64,000 nucleotides of DNA, from the NCBI RefSeq assembly GCF_038432375.1, contig NZ_JBCAUS010000002.1, forward strand, positions 372,001 through 436,000, written 5' to 3'. Source of the stretch: Methanococcoides sp. LMO-2. Lineage in GTDB: Archaea > Halobacteriota > Methanosarcinia > Methanosarcinales > Methanosarcinaceae. Shown here piece after piece: positions 8,816 through 19,274 of this stretch (positions are counted from its first letter, which is position 1; every line of letters begins with the position of its first letter). Made by a program: the position numbers and the translations under genes. The notes under the pieces were generated by a model. It was not told where the DNA came from and did not search any database. It saw nothing but the letters and a program-made list of their open reading frames with translations.

Positions 8816-11599
8816 ATGAAGATCACGATCGATGTCCACGGAATGACCTGCATGCATTGCCATGAGAGGGTCACAAAGGCTATTTCCTCCCTTGAAGGCG
8901 TGGAAAGTGTTGAAGTAAGTCTTGAGGAGAACAATGCTACTGTAAGTTTTGATCCTGATAAAGTGACCTCTGATGGCATCAAGCAGGCTGTTGAGGATGC
9001 CGGTTATGAGACAGGTGGAATCGGCTTCCCAGAAACTTCAGAGGAAAGCCCGGCAGAGAAAACTGAAGAAAATCCAGATGAAGCTACATCAGAGGAGATC
9101 CCCACAGAAGAACCTGTAGAAAAGGCAGAGGAACCAGCAGATTCCACCCTGAAAGTTACCGGTATGACGTGTGCTGCCTGTGCATTGCGTATAGAGGATG
9201 CTTTAAAGAAACAACCCGGTGTCCTTTCGGCAACTGTCAATCTTCCTCTTGAGAAGGCATCTGTGACCTATAATCCAAAACTGACAGACACCGGTAAGCT
9301 TGAAGAGACAGTTATAGACACCGGTTATGGAATTTTAAAAGATGAGATCAATTTTGATGTTGGTGGCATGTCCTGTGCAGCATGTGCGTCAAATATCGAG
9401 CGTGCTCTCAGGAAGCTCGAAGGGGTCAGCAATGCAAGCGTTAACTTCCCGATGTCTACTGCGCATGCAGAGTACGATTCCTCGAAGGTTTCCGTAGCTG
9501 AGATGCTTGAAGCGATAGAGAACATCGGTTATACAGCATCCGTAAAGAAAGAAGGCAGTCCTGCTGACCGGGAACAGGTGGCAAGGGATATGGAGATCAC
9601 CCGGCAGAGGAACAACCTGCTGATAGCTTTCGGGCTGATGGTACCGATCATGCTAGGTGGAATGAGTGGCGGATTCCCCCAGTACCTTTACTTTGTGCCA
9701 CCGATCCTTGCTGACAGGTTCGTACTATTCATTCTTACAACCATAGTCATGGCTTTCCCCGGAAGACAGTACTTCGTTGGTGCTTACAAAGGACTGCGCC
9801 ACGGTTCTGCTGATATGAACTTGCTGATAGCAACGGGTACAGGTGCTGCATACACCATTAGCGTTGTGACCGGTTTCATCGATCTCGGGCCGGGATACCA
9901 GCATACTTTCTTCGATTCGGCTGCCATGCTTATCACATTCATAACATTCGGTCGCTACCTTGAAGCAAAGGCAAGAGGCAGGACCTCCGAAGCTATCAGA
10001 AAGCTTATCGGCCTTCAGGCAAGGACAGCACGGGTCATCAGGAATAACGAGGAAACAGAGGTCGCTGTGGAAGACGTTGTCACAGGAGATATTGTTGTTG
10101 TCAGGCCTGGTGAGAAACTGCCGGTTGACGGTATCGTGACCGAAGGTTCATCCTCCATAGACGAGTCCATGATCACCGGTGAGAGCATCCCTGTTGAGAA
10201 GAATATCGGTGACCAGGTGATCGGCGCTACTGTGAACGGCACCGGTTCATTCAGGTTCAAGGCTACAAAAGTGGGTGCTGACACTGCCCTTTCGCAGATC
10301 ATCAAGCTTGTGGAAGATGCACAGACATCCAAAGCACCTATCCAGAGGATCGCTGATTATGTTGCCGGTCGTTTCATTGTTGCGGTTATCATAATAGCAA
10401 CCATCTCATTCCTGTTCTGGTTCCTTGTGGGATACAACCTGTTCGATGTTGCACAGTATTCCGTGATCACAAGCCCGTTTCTGTTCTCACTCCTGATAGG
10501 GATCACGGTCCTTGTGATATCCTGTCCCTGTGCTGTGGGGCTTGCAACTCCGGTGGCCATAATGGTTGGTACCGGAAAAGGAGCTGAGAATGGAATCCTT
10601 ATCAAGGGCGGTGAAGCTCTTGAGGTCAGCCGTAAGATCGATACCATCGTATTCGACAAGACAGGTACGCTTACAGAAGGAAAGCCTGTACTGACCGATG
10701 TGATCACTTCAGGAGAACACAGTGAAGATGAGGTCCTCTCCCTTGCAGCAACTGCTGAGAAGGGATCAGAGCATCCTCTTGGTGAAGCTATTGTGAACGG
10801 TGCTGTGGATGGGAATATTCCAATTCTTGATGTATCTTCCTTCGAGTCCATACCCGGACATGGTGTGAAGGCGATCATCAAAGAGCAGGAGATACTGCTT
10901 GGTACTCGTAAGCTCATGGTTGACAACAATATTGAAGTTTCTTCGCTTATCAGCAGGCTCGAGGAGCTTGAACATCAGGGAAAGACTGCCATGTTGGTTT
11001 CGGTCGATGGCAATGCTATCGGCATCGTAGCCGTTGCAGATACTCTCAAAGAGAACTCCATAGAGGCTGTTTCAAAGCTCAAGGAACTTGGACTTGAAGT
11101 TGTGATGATTACAGGAGACAACAGCCGGACAGCATCCGCTATTGCATCTCAGGCAAGCATCAGTCGCGTTCTTTCAGAGGTGTTGCCTGAAGACAAAGCC
11201 GCTGAGATCAAGAAGCTTCAGGGAGAAAGGCGTATCGTTGCAATGGTTGGTGATGGTATCAATGATGCTCCTGCACTTACACAGGCGGATGTCGGCATTG
11301 CCATGGGAGCAGGAACGGATGTTGCAATGGAGTCTGCAGAGATCGTGCTCATTAAGAATGACCTCCTCGATGTGGTGGCTTCCCTGCGCTTAAGCCGGCT
11401 TACCATGAGGAAGATCAAACAGAACCTGTTCTGGGCCTTCGGGTACAACAGCCTTGGTATTCCGATAGCTGCAGGTGTTCTCTATCCGGTGTTCCATCAG
11501 GTGCTTGTTACACCTGCCATGGCAGCGGCCTTCATGGCAATGAGCTCGGTGTCTGTTGTGACGAACTCACTGCTGATGAAAAGAAGCAGGATCAAATGA
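8816..11599 (+). CDS. copA: Cu(+)-exporting P1B-type ATPase CopA with three HMA domains
   Basis: 927 residues. Three N-terminal heavy-metal domains carry GMTCMHC (about residue 10), GMTCAAC (about 117) and GMSCAAC (about 183). An unusually acidic Glu/Pro/Thr linker of about 40 residues separates the first from the second. The membrane core has the transport CPC motif (about 570-572), the TGES actuator motif, the phosphorylated Asp in DKTGTLTEG (about 614), SEHPLGEAI and the hinge [10 protein letters not shown]. This is a complete Cu(I) exporter that drives copper out across the cytoplasmic membrane with ATP. It pairs with the chaperone gene upstream and ends at a hairpin terminator. Confidence 0.95.
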   Translation: MKITIDVHGMTCMHCHERVTKAISSLEGVESVEVSLEENNATVSFDPDKVTSDGIKQAVEDAGYETGGIGFPETSEESPAEKTEENPDEATSEEIPTEEPVEKAEEPADSTLKVTGMTCAACALRIEDALKKQPGVLSATVNLPLEKASVTYNPKLTDTGKLEETVIDTGYGILKDEINFDVGGMSCAACASNIERALRKLEGVSNASVNFPMSTAHAEYDSSKVSVAEMLEAIENIGYTASVKKEGSPADREQVARDMEITRQRNNLLIAFGLMVPIMLGGMSGGFPQYLYFVPPILADRFVLFILTTIVMAFPGRQYFVGAYKGLRHGSADMNLLIATGTGAAYTISVVTGFIDLGPGYQHTFFDSAAMLITFITFGRYLEAKARGRTSEAIRKLIGLQARTARVIRNNEETEVAVEDVVTGDIVVVRPGEKLPVDGIVTEGSSSIDESMITGESIPVEKNIGDQVIGATVNGTGSFRFKATKVGADTALSQIIKLVEDAQTSKAPIQRIADYVAGRFIVAVIIIATISFLFWFLVGYNLFDVAQYSVITSPFLFSLLIGITVLVISCPCAVGLATPVAIMVGTGKGAENGILIKGGEALEVSRKIDTIVFDKTGTLTEGKPVLTDVITSGEHSEDEVLSLAATAEKGSEHPLGEAIVNGAVDGNIPILDVSSFESIPGHGVKAIIKEQEILLGTRKLMVDNNIEVSSLISRLEELEHQGKTAMLVSVDGNAIGIVAVADTLKENSIEAVSKLKELGLEVVMITGDNSRTASAIASQASISRVLSEVLPEDKAAEIKKLQGERRIVAMVGDGINDAPALTQADVGIAMGAGTDVAMESAEIVLIKNDLLDVVASLRLSRLTMRKIKQNLFWAFGYNSLGIPIAAGVLYPVFHQVLVTPAMAAAFMAMSSVSVVTNSLLMKRSRIK

Positions 11600-11627
11600 T
11601 GAATGTTTCATAATAAAATTAGTTCCA

Positions 11628-11662
11628 AGTGGTATGTTTTAAGCATACCACTGTTCTTTTTC
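11628..11662 (+). terminator. hairpin terminator after copA
   Basis: AGTGGTATG and CATACCACT form a perfect 9-bp stem with a 7-base loop, followed by a T-rich tract, 29 bases after the copA stop codon. Confidence 0.75.
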
Positions 11663-11812
11663 CTGGTTTGATAACTACGAATCGATTTGAAGTTTAGACA
11701 ATTCTTTAATAAGTCAACGACATATTGTAACATGTCGAAAGACGATGAGAATTACAAGATTCAAATTCAAAATTGAAAACATCAATATCACAAAAGCAAA
11801 GGAGAGATCCAT

Positions 11813-13141
11813 ATGAAGAAATACTTCACATTTGTTACACTCGGCATGTTATTGCTCAGTATGACAGCAGCAGGGGTTGCTGTTGCCATTTCTGAACCTG
11901 TGGCCGAGGAACCTGTACTGATAGCTGAAAAGATCGCTGCTGATGGATACTATCAGGACATGGTATATCCTGAATCTGCAAGAGAGGCCGTGCCACTCTA
12001 TGTTGATCCGGGATATTCCTACCTTACTATAAAACCTGGCGAGTCAGATGAAATTACTGTTACCCTCTATAACTATGGTGAAGATGCAATAACCGTTGAA
12101 CCACGTATTGCACCAAAGTTCTTCAGCGACAACAAACTCGACGAGGACTGGGTAAGTATCTCACCTTCAAAAGCTGAGATCAAAACCGAAGATACACAGG
12201 AATTCACCATCAAAGTGTCAGTCCCTGAGGATGCTGAACTCGGACATTATAATGCAAATATCTTCTTCAGTGGTCTTGAAGGAGACATTGCTGCCATGTA
12301 TCCTGGTTACAACGGAGCGCTTGATCTTTCAGTGAACGTATGGCTGCCACCAAATGTACAGGTATTCAATTCGTATATCAGTGACCGCGTGGAAGCTGGT
12401 TCTGAATATGAATATATCATCAGGATGAAGAACGTTGCAGATAAGCCGATATCCATTGATCCTGAGTTCGAAAAGGTAGAGGATGAATGGTACTATGATT
12501 CACAGGTCTCCCTTGATGAGAAAGATGTGATCATCACAGCACCTTCTGTTATAGAAGCAGGAGAGAAGGCTATTGTGAAGGTAAAGGTGAAGATCCCTGC
12601 TGATGCGGAAGGAAGTGTCAATGGAAGGATCAACCTGAACATTAAGGACAGGACGATCAGTGAATGGGGCCAGAAGGTCAGCATGAACTTCGATGTCTGG
12701 CAACAGCCGGATGAAGCATACAGGACAACTTTCACTGCAGCAACTGCCGATCCAATTACCATCAAGGTCTTCTCAGTTGACTACAATTATGGTACCGGCA
12801 GTATATCTTCCACAACACCTTCATTCGATGTAGTGATGAAGAACGCAAACGGTGAGGTAAAACCTGTACTGGTGAGCACAAGTTACACTGGCTCTGTAAG
12901 TCTGGGACAGCAATCCCCTGTTCTTTACAGGATGGCAATGGATGAAGCTGCAGGCAGCTACATGGAAGCCGAATCTCCGGTAAGTGAGGACATTGAACAG
13001 CTTGCTGTCTATCAGGAAGGTTCCACGGGATATACGGAGACCTATACTGTTGATGGTGCTGCTGGTGAGTGGACACTTGAGATCATGCCACACAACACAG
13101 AGAACTTTGAATATTCCATCAATATCGGTCCGGCAAAATAA
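11813..13141 (+). CDS. secreted beta-sandwich protein of unknown function
   Basis: 442 residues. A Sec signal peptide (KKYFTFVTLGMLLLS to about residue 26) is followed by an entirely extracytoplasmic region with no further membrane segment and no C-terminal sorting signal. Residues about 65-150 and 190-290 look like two NEW3/CARDB-like immunoglobulin folds: alternating strands, YLTIKPGESDEITVTLYN, and a second module with AGEKAIVKVKVKIPADAEGS. Such domains occur in archaeal envelope proteins. No catalytic residues are recognised. The start follows GGAGAGATC. It is monocistronic, with a strong terminator behind it; proximity to copA may be chance. Confidence 0.65.
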   Translation: MKKYFTFVTLGMLLLSMTAAGVAVAISEPVAEEPVLIAEKIAADGYYQDMVYPESAREAVPLYVDPGYSYLTIKPGESDEITVTLYNYGEDAITVEPRIAPKFFSDNKLDEDWVSISPSKAEIKTEDTQEFTIKVSVPEDAELGHYNANIFFSGLEGDIAAMYPGYNGALDLSVNVWLPPNVQVFNSYISDRVEAGSEYEYIIRMKNVADKPISIDPEFEKVEDEWYYDSQVSLDEKDVIITAPSVIEAGEKAIVKVKVKIPADAEGSVNGRINLNIKDRTISEWGQKVSMNFDVWQQPDEAYRTTFTAATADPITIKVFSVDYNYGTGSISSTTPSFDVVMKNANGEVKPVLVSTSYTGSVSLGQQSPVLYRMAMDEAAGSYMEAESPVSEDIEQLAVYQEGSTGYTETYTVDGAAGEWTLEIMPHNTENFEYSINIGPAK

Positions 13142-13156
13142 GTGCCTGGCCTACTA

Positions 13157-13202
13157 TACCGGGTAGTGTCATGTGTTAACATGGCACCCGGTACTTTTTT
13201 TA
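13157..13202 (+). terminator. long-stem hairpin terminator
   Basis: TACCGGGT pairs with ACCCGGTA, with an inner GTGTCATGT/ACATGGCAC stem (one mismatch) and a T-tract from 13195. It lies 16 bases after the secreted-protein stop. Confidence 0.8.
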
Positions 13203-13327
13203 ACTTCCTGTCTGTTAAAATACAGGAAAGGATCGCAATATCAAGCTAACTTGCCTGAATATTGTTCTTTCAAAATTCTATTTTATTTTGTAAGTATCTT
13301 CCTTATTAACCAATAAAAGTTGATATC

Positions 13328-13882
13328 ATGCAGGAAAAAATAAAGGAAATCTCATCACGCATCCATGAATTACGTGAACTGTCAGACATCACTGAAGAAG
13401 AAATAGCAAAATACCTGAACATACCTGTTGAAATCTACCAGCAGTATGACACAGGCGAGGCTGACATTCCTGCCAGCATCCTTTTTGAGATCGCACAGTT
13501 CCTGAAAGTGGACATGACATTGCTTTTGACCGGTGAAGAACCACGCATGCATATCTTTACTGTCACCAGAAAAGGTAAGGGGCCTACTGTCGAGAGAAGA
13601 CAAGCTTACAAGTACCAGAACCTCGGGCCAAATTTCATACACAAAAAGGCCGAGACATTCATTGTACTGGTAGAACCCGGATCAACAGATCCTGAACACT
13701 CCATGAGCTCACACCCGGGCCAGGAGTTCGATTTTGTGCTTGAAGGTACACTGAAGATAAAGATACATGACAATGAGATCATCCTTGAAGAAGGAGATTC
13801 CATCTACTTTGATTCCGGCTATGATCATGCAATGGAAGCCGTTGGGGACAAGCCTGCAAAATTCCTGGCCATGATAGTCTGA
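13328..13882 (+). CDS. XRE-family regulator with C-terminal cupin domain
   Basis: 184 residues. Residues 1-70 form a lambda-repressor-type helix-turn-helix ([30 protein letters not shown]). Residues about 100-184 form a cupin barrel ([18 protein letters not shown] and [19 protein letters not shown]) that would bind a small ligand or metal. Such XRE-cupin proteins usually control the operon they precede. The acyl-CoA ligase begins 75 bases downstream and the oxidoreductase genes follow, so the ligand is probably the acid or CoA thioester of that pathway (inference). Confidence 0.85.
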   Translation: MQEKIKEISSRIHELRELSDITEEEIAKYLNIPVEIYQQYDTGEADIPASILFEIAQFLKVDMTLLLTGEEPRMHIFTVTRKGKGPTVERRQAYKYQNLGPNFIHKKAETFIVLVEPGSTDPEHSMSSHPGQEFDFVLEGTLKIKIHDNEIILEEGDSIYFDSGYDHAMEAVGDKPAKFLAMIV

Positions 13883-13957
13883 AATGCATCTACTGAATTT
13901 TATATTCGAACCCAGATTTGAGATCCGATCTATAAGACAATGGAAAACGGTGTAAAT

Positions 13958-15631
13958 ATGTCATCCTTTTTAGAAGAATATGTTTCACGTACAGAATTCG
14001 AATCGTATGATGAATTCAAGGAAAGCTTTAAGATAAAGGTCCCTGAGAACTTCAACTTCGCATACGATATCGTTGACAGGTACGCAAAGGAGCAGCCTGA
14101 AAAACGAGCTCTTGTATGGTGCAATGACGATGGTGAAGAACTCATCTACAATTTCGCAGACCTGAAGAAATACAGCGACAAAGCTGCAAATGTTTTCAGG
14201 AAATATGGCATCAAGAGGGGCGATGTGGTAATGCTGACCCTCAAGGGTAGATATGAGTTCTGGATATGCATCCTTGCACTCCACAAGATCGGAGCTGTCA
14301 CACTTCCTGCAACCCATATGCTGACGACCAAGGATATAACATACCGTATAGAGCTTGCAAATATCAAGATGGTAGTAAGTGCTGATGATGAAGGTCTCAT
14401 GGGATACATTGACGAAGCACACGAGGGTTACGAGGATATCCTGCTTCACAAGGCTGTGCTGAATGTTGAAAAAGAAGGATGGCTCAATTTCACAGAAGAG
14501 CTTGAAGCAGCTTCCGAGGACTTCAGCAGGCCAGAGGGCGTTGAAGCAACAAGGAACGATGACATCTCTCTCTTATACTTCTCATCCGGAACCACCGGCC
14601 TGCCAAAGATGGTACAGCATGATTTCAGCTATCCTCTTGGTCATATAATCACTGCGAATTACTGGCAGAACGTCATGGATGACGGACTGCACCTTACAGT
14701 CGCAGACTCCGGCTGGGCAAAATGTGTATGGGGAAAGCTCTACGGTCAGTGGATCTGCGGAACCGCGGTCTTTGTTTATGACTATGAGCGCTTCGATGCA
14801 AAGAACATGCTCGAAAAAGCAAGCAGTTATGGAGTAACAACCTTCTGTGCACCACCTACCATTTACAGGTTCCTTATTAAGGAAGACCTTTCACAGTATG
14901 ATTTCAGCAGTCTTGAGTACTGTGTGGTCGCCGGTGAACCGCTCAACCCTGAGGTCTATGAGAGGTTCCTTGAGTTCACAGGACTTAAGCTCATGGAAGG
15001 TTTCGGCCAGACCGAAAGCATCGTTACCATTGCAACCTATCCATGGATGGAGCCAAAACCGGGATCCATGGGCAAACCATCACCTGAATATGACATCCAG
15101 CTTATCAACCTTGACGGAAAGCTCTGTGATTCCGGAGAGGAAGGAGAGATCGTCATCAATACGACCAAAGGCAAGCCTGTAGGTCTTTTTGCAGGATACC
15201 GTGGAGATGAGAAGAAGACCGCTGAGACCTGGCATGACGGATATTACCACACAGGTGACATGGCATGGAAGGACGAGGACGGCTACTTCTGGTTCATCGG
15301 AAGGTCTGATGACATCATCAAGAGCTCCGGTTACAAGATCGGTCCGTTCGAGGTTGAAAGTGCACTCATTGAGCATCCTTCAGTACTTGAATGTGCTATT
15401 ACCGGTGTCCCTGATCCTGTCCGCGGACAGATCGTCAAGGCAACCATCGTGCTTGCAAAAGGCTATGAAGCAAGCGATGAGCTTAAGAAGGAGCTTCAGG
15501 AACATGTCAAGAAGGCCACTGCCCCTTACAAGTACCCAAGGGCCGTGGAATTCGTTGATGAGCTTCCAAAGACCATTAGTGGTAAGATCAGGCGTGTCGA
15601 GATCCGTGATCACGACAAGGAAGCAAACTAA
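13958..15631 (+). CDS. acyl-CoA synthetase (AMP-forming, ACSM-like)
   Basis: About 557 residues. Adenylate-forming family: P-loop [12 protein letters not shown], the [14 protein letters not shown] block typical of medium-chain acyl-CoA synthetases, GFGQTE, the hinge [23 protein letters not shown], and the C-terminal catalytic lysine in [10 protein letters not shown]. It activates a carboxylic acid with ATP to acyl-AMP and then acyl-CoA, in the cytoplasm. The next genes encode a 2-oxoacid:ferredoxin oxidoreductase, so the acyl-CoA may be reductively carboxylated; short branched-chain acids are plausible. I use the ATG at 13958 (GGTG five bases upstream); an in-frame ATG lies at 13940. The ligase at 55030-56904 is a paralog. 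Confidence 0.9.
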   Translation: MSSFLEEYVSRTEFESYDEFKESFKIKVPENFNFAYDIVDRYAKEQPEKRALVWCNDDGEELIYNFADLKKYSDKAANVFRKYGIKRGDVVMLTLKGRYEFWICILALHKIGAVTLPATHMLTTKDITYRIELANIKMVVSADDEGLMGYIDEAHEGYEDILLHKAVLNVEKEGWLNFTEELEAASEDFSRPEGVEATRNDDISLLYFSSGTTGLPKMVQHDFSYPLGHIITANYWQNVMDDGLHLTVADSGWAKCVWGKLYGQWICGTAVFVYDYERFDAKNMLEKASSYGVTTFCAPPTIYRFLIKEDLSQYDFSSLEYCVVAGEPLNPEVYERFLEFTGLKLMEGFGQTESIVTIATYPWMEPKPGSMGKPSPEYDIQLINLDGKLCDSGEEGEIVINTTKGKPVGLFAGYRGDEKKTAETWHDGYYHTGDMAWKDEDGYFWFIGRSDDIIKSSGYKIGPFEVESALIEHPSVLECAITGVPDPVRGQIVKATIVLAKGYEASDELKKELQEHVKKATAPYKYPRAVEFVDELPKTISGKIRRVEIRDHDKEAN

Positions 15632-15770
15632 TAAATCCTGATAACATCATGTCAGGGAGCCGGAAGGTTTCCTGATCAAATCACTTTGAACATATCAAAA
15701 AGAGTTTGATCTAAAATATTTAACAATTGATAATTCCGGACCTTCGTGGTCCCTTCATTGAGTTGATATC

Positions 15771-16013
15771 ATGTCTGAAAATAATGAAAAGATGCAACCA
15801 TATCCGGAACTCAACATCATTGAGTGTAAAGGATGTGAAAGATGCGTAGCTGCATGTCCAAAGGATGTGCTCTTCATGAGCGAACAGATCAACGAACGCG
15901 GCTACCACTATGTTGAATATACGGGAGAAGGATGCATAGGCTGTGGAAACTGTTACTACACCTGTCCTGAGCCACTGGCAATTGCAGTGCACGTCCCGAT
16001 CAAGGAAAAATAA
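15771..16013 (+). CDS. 2-oxoacid:ferredoxin oxidoreductase delta subunit (2[4Fe-4S] ferredoxin)
   Basis: 80 residues with two [4Fe-4S] motifs, [12 protein letters not shown] and [12 protein letters not shown]. It is the separate ferredoxin-like delta subunit of the oxidoreductase whose alpha and fused beta-gamma genes follow at 16035 and 17099. It passes electrons from the thiamine-diphosphate site to soluble ferredoxin. An AAAATATTTAAC box near 15713-15724 may give the subunit genes their own promoter inside the larger operon. Subunit order delta-alpha-beta matches KorDAB/VorDAB systems. Confidence 0.9.
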   Translation: MSENNEKMQPYPELNIIECKGCERCVAACPKDVLFMSEQINERGYHYVEYTGEGCIGCGNCYYTCPEPLAIAVHVPIKEK

Positions 16014-16034
16014 GCCAAAAAAAGAGGTAATACT

Positions 16035-17096
16035 ATGGCTACACAATTGATTAAAGGCAACTCCGCAGTTGTCATTGGTGCTTTATACGCAGGTTGTGAC
16101 TGTTATTTCGGTTACCCGATCACACCTGCAAGTGAGATCCTCCACGAAGCTTCCCAGACATTCCCGAAGCTTGGAAGGAAGTTCGTACAGGCAGAGTCCG
16201 AAGAGGCTGCAATTAACATGGTTTATGGTGCAGCATCCGCTGGCCACAGGGTCTTGACCGCTTCATCCGGTCCTGGCATGAGCCTGAAACAGGAAGGTGT
16301 TTCATATCTTGCAGGAGCTGAACTCCCATGTGTCATCGTGGACATCATGAGAGCAGGTCCCGGTCTTGGTAACATCGGACCTGAACAGGGTGATTACGTG
16401 CAGGTCGTAAAGGGTGGCGGACACGGAAACTACCGCAATATCGTCGTCGCACCAAACTCCGTACAGGAGATGTGTGATTTCACAATAAAGGCATTCGAGC
16501 TTTCAACAAAGTACCGCAACCCTGTTGTTGTACTGGCAGACGGTGTGCTCGGCCAGATGATCGAGCCACTCCAGTTCCCTGAGGAAGCTGTGGAACCTGT
16601 CATTGATGAATCATGGGCTGTCTGTGGAACAAAGGAAACACGAGAGAATCTTGTAACATCCATCTTTCTGGACTTCGACCAGCTTGAGGACTTCAACTAT
16701 GAACTTCAGGAGAAGTATGAGACCGTCAAGAAGAACGAGGTCGAGTACGAAGAATACATGATGGACGATGCAGAGATCGTGCTTGTGGCCTACGGTATCA
16801 GCAGCAGGATCTGCCGTTCAGCTGTGGAGATCGCAAGAAGGGAAGGCATCAAGGTCGGTCTTTTCCGTCCTATAACATTGTTCCCGTTCCCAGAAGACCA
16901 GTTGAAGGCTCTTGCAGATGCAGGAGATAAGACCTTCGTATCCGTAGAGATGAGCAACGGCCAGCTAAGGGACGATATACGCCTTGCCACCGGTTGCAGC
17001 AAAAAGGTGGAACTCGTTAACCGCATGGGCGGAAACCTGATCACAATGGACCAGGTCATGGAAAAGATAAGAGACATTGCTGCAAGGGAGGAATGA
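16035..17096 (+). CDS. 2-oxoacid:ferredoxin oxidoreductase alpha subunit
   Basis: 353 residues. KorA/VorA-type pyrimidine-binding subunit: [28 protein letters not shown] at the N-terminus, [16 protein letters not shown], the SSGPGMSL motif, and a C-terminal transketolase-like domain ([21 protein letters not shown]). With the beta subunit it forms the thiamine-diphosphate active site that decarboxylates 2-oxoacids to acyl-CoA, or works in reverse. A GAGGT ribosome site precedes the ATG. Whether the substrate is 2-oxoglutarate or a branched-chain 2-oxoacid cannot be read from the sequence; the co-transcribed acyl-CoA ligase favours the latter. Confidence 0.9.
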   Translation: MATQLIKGNSAVVIGALYAGCDCYFGYPITPASEILHEASQTFPKLGRKFVQAESEEAAINMVYGAASAGHRVLTASSGPGMSLKQEGVSYLAGAELPCVIVDIMRAGPGLGNIGPEQGDYVQVVKGGGHGNYRNIVVAPNSVQEMCDFTIKAFELSTKYRNPVVVLADGVLGQMIEPLQFPEEAVEPVIDESWAVCGTKETRENLVTSIFLDFDQLEDFNYELQEKYETVKKNEVEYEEYMMDDAEIVLVAYGISSRICRSAVEIARREGIKVGLFRPITLFPFPEDQLKALADAGDKTFVSVEMSNGQLRDDIRLATGCSKKVELVNRMGGNLITMDQVMEKIRDIAAREE

Positions 17097-17098
17097 AC

Positions 17099-18526
17099 AT
17101 GGCAGAAAAGATCATTGGAAGACCATCCGGAATCTATCCGGAATTCCCACGCAAAGGCGGAGCTGCTCCAGCTGCTACTCACTACTGTCCGGGATGCGGA
17201 CACGGTATTTTGCACAAGCTGATCGGAGAGGCTATGGAAGACCTTGAGATCCAGGATAGAAGCGTTATGATCAGTCCTGTAGGTTGTGCGGTTTTCGCTT
17301 ACTACTACTTTGATTGTGGAAACCTTCAGGTGGCACACGGACGTGCACCTGCTGTAGGTACAGGTATGTCAAGGGCACAGGACAACTCTGTTGTGATCGC
17401 ATACCAGGGTGATGGTGACCTTGCATCCATCGGTCTTAATGAGACCATGCAGGCAGCTAACCGTGGTGAAAAGATGGCAGTGTTCTTCGTGAACAACACC
17501 GTCTATGGTATGACCGGTGGCCAGATGGCACCAACAACACTGATCGGTGAGAAGACAGTCACATGTCCTGATGGAAGGGACCCACGCTTTGCAGGATACC
17601 CAATGCACATGTGCGAACTTCTTGACAACCTCAAAGCTCCTGTGTTCATTGAGCGTGTCTCAATATCTGATATTGCACACATCAGGAAGGCAAAGAAAGC
17701 TGTCAGAAGAGCTCTTGAGGTCCAGAAGGAAGGCAAAGGATACGCATTCGTTGAAGTGCTTTCCACATGTCCAACCAACCTCAGGCAGAACTCCGAGCAG
17801 AGCACTGAGTTCGTGAACGAGATGATGGAGAAGGAATTCCCTCTTGGAAACTTCAGGGACAACTTCGACGAGACCGAACCACTGCTGCGCTCAGATAGTG
17901 ATTTCTCCAAGCAGGCTATTGATGACCTTTACAGCCTTGAAAGCAGCGCATCCCCTGATTCGGTACCTGACCCTGAGTTTGGCCAGGCACTTGTTAAGAT
18001 CGCCGGTTTCGGTGGACAGGGTGTATTGAGCATGGGACTTACACTTGCACGTGCAGGATGCCGTGACCAGCGCTATGCTTCCTGGTATCCATCATACGGA
18101 CCGGAACAGCGCGGTGGAACATCCAACTGTTCAGTCGTCATTTCAGGAGAATCCATTGGTTCACCTGTTGTTTACGAGTCTGATGTGCTTGTGGCACTTA
18201 ACCAGCCATCCCTTGAGAAATTCGCAAATGATGTGAAGAAGGGAGGACTCATCCTTTATGACGATACCATTGGCGATTTCGATACTCCTGAAGGAGTAAG
18301 GGCAATTGCAGTACCATCCATGCAGATCGCAAAGGATGCTGGCTCAGTGAAAGCTGCAAATACCGTCATGCTCGGTGTGCTTATGGCACAGGGTGACACA
18401 CGTCTTCCGGAGAAGGTTTTCAGGGAAGCGATCGAGGATACTTTTGCAAGCAAGCCAAAGCTTATCCCGATGAACCTGGATATTCTTGAAGCCGGTGCAA
18501 AGTGGTCAAGAGAAAACATTAAATAA
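17099..18526 (+). CDS. 2-oxoacid:ferredoxin oxidoreductase, fused beta-gamma subunit
   Basis: About 475 residues from the ATG at 17099 (GGAGG six bases upstream; an ATG at 17093 overlaps the alpha stop). Residues 1-265 are the beta subunit: [29 protein letters not shown], and [12 protein letters not shown] with a downstream [16 protein letters not shown], which bind thiamine diphosphate, Mg2+ and a [4Fe-4S] cluster. A linker of about 30 residues leads to a gamma domain (from [22 protein letters not shown] to about 460). In most archaeal enzymes beta and gamma are separate proteins. The frame is continuous with no internal ribosome site seen. A hairpin terminator closes the operon. Confidence 0.9.
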   Translation: MAEKIIGRPSGIYPEFPRKGGAAPAATHYCPGCGHGILHKLIGEAMEDLEIQDRSVMISPVGCAVFAYYYFDCGNLQVAHGRAPAVGTGMSRAQDNSVVIAYQGDGDLASIGLNETMQAANRGEKMAVFFVNNTVYGMTGGQMAPTTLIGEKTVTCPDGRDPRFAGYPMHMCELLDNLKAPVFIERVSISDIAHIRKAKKAVRRALEVQKEGKGYAFVEVLSTCPTNLRQNSEQSTEFVNEMMEKEFPLGNFRDNFDETEPLLRSDSDFSKQAIDDLYSLESSASPDSVPDPEFGQALVKIAGFGGQGVLSMGLTLARAGCRDQRYASWYPSYGPEQRGGTSNCSVVISGESIGSPVVYESDVLVALNQPSLEKFANDVKKGGLILYDDTIGDFDTPEGVRAIAVPSMQIAKDAGSVKAANTVMLGVLMAQGDTRLPEKVFREAIEDTFASKPKLIPMNLDILEAGAKWSRENIK

Positions 18527-18527
18527 G

Positions 18528-18560
18528 TTGCCGGTTAATTTCCGGCAAACTTTATTTTTG
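18528..18560 (+). terminator. hairpin terminator of the oxidoreductase operon
   Basis: TTGCCGG and CCGGCAA form a perfect 7-bp stem with a 7-base loop starting right after the stop codon, followed by a T-rich tract. Confidence 0.75.
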
Positions 18561-18566
18561 ACCAAC

Positions 18567-18743
18567 ATGATGAGAATAGTCCACTTTCTGATAGCTTTAA
18601 TTGTATTTGCTATAGTAACAATTGCCGTAACTGACCTTCTTCAGGAACGCATCTTCTTCTCCATATTCGTAGGACTCCCTGCAGGTACAATTGCAGGACT
18701 CATTACTCTGATCTACCTCAGGGTGAAAAGCAGAGGGGAATAA
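18567..18743 (+). CDS. small two-helix membrane protein
   Basis: 58 residues from the ATG at 18567. It holds two hydrophobic helices (IVHFLIALIVFAIVTIAV and FSIFVGLPAGTIAGLITLIYL) around a short charged turn, so it is an integral membrane protein. It has no visible ribosome site and begins just after a terminator hairpin. Its stop codon abuts the ATG of the GNAT gene, so the two are probably translated together. No family recognised. Confidence 0.55.
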   Translation: MMRIVHFLIALIVFAIVTIAVTDLLQERIFFSIFVGLPAGTIAGLITLIYLRVKSRGE

Positions 18744-19166
18744 ATGCAGGTCCGATGGACTACAGGCATGGAGGGCTTTGATGAAGCCTACAGTGTCCGG
18801 AAAGCTGTTTTCATTGATGAGCAGGCCATTCCTGAAGAGATAGAGATCGATGAGATAGATGAATATGCCACTCACCTCGTCCTGTTCTCAGAGAACGAAC
18901 CGATCGCAACCGGCAGGTTCTATGAAAAAGACAATAAGTCCTACATTGGGAGAATATGTGTCCTGAACACACACCGTGGGACCGGTCTTGGTCGAATCCT
19001 CATGGAACTGCTGCTTCAAAAAGCATCAGAATCTGGATATAATGATATCTATCTCAGCTCACAAATGTACGCAAGAGGTTTTTACCAGTCCTTTGGTTTT
19101 GAGGAATTTGGTGAGACCTTCGATGATGGCGGCATAGAGCATGTGTGGATGCTGAAGAAAAGATAA
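18744..19166 (+). CDS. GNAT family N-acetyltransferase
   Basis: 140 residues, the usual size of a single GNAT domain. The acetyl-CoA pyrophosphate loop is visible as VLNTHRGTGLGRILMELLLQ (RGxGxG/A type), followed by YARGFYQSFGFEEFGE near the end. The start region (QVRWTTGMEGFDEAYSVRKAVFIDEQ) is like the ElaA/GNAT proteins that acetylate small molecules or protein N-termini. A strong GAGGGGA ribosome site overlaps the end of the small membrane protein gene. Substrate unknown. Confidence 0.85.
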   Translation: MQVRWTTGMEGFDEAYSVRKAVFIDEQAIPEEIEIDEIDEYATHLVLFSENEPIATGRFYEKDNKSYIGRICVLNTHRGTGLGRILMELLLQKASESGYNDIYLSSQMYARGFYQSFGFEEFGETFDDGGIEHVWMLKKR

Positions 19167-19196
19167 GATAAGACAAATAAATCATCTATTAAAAAA

Positions 19197-19240
19197 GGAA
19201 GGAGTACTCATTTAAAAAATGAGAGTTAACTCCTTTTATT
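19197..19240. terminator. bidirectional terminator between convergent genes
   Basis: AAGGAGT-ACTCATT and AATGAG-AGTTAACTCCTT form an imperfect hairpin with A-rich and T-rich flanks, sitting between the GNAT gene and the convergent amt gene. Confidence 0.6.
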
Positions 19241-19250
19241 ACTTTTTTCA

Positions 19251-19274
19251 TCAATCAATCAATCAATCAATCAA
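19251..19274. repeat. TCAA tetranucleotide repeat (six units)
   Basis: Six perfect TCAA units overlap the 3' end and stop codon of amt. Read on the minus strand, the first units already contain the stop (TTT GAT TGA), so unit gain or loss would not alter the protein. Confidence 0.9.

Noticed and set aside
19251-19274. TCAA repeat at the end of amt as a phase-variation switch
   Set aside because: The stop codon is reached in the first repeat units on the coding strand, so changes in unit number do not affect the protein.
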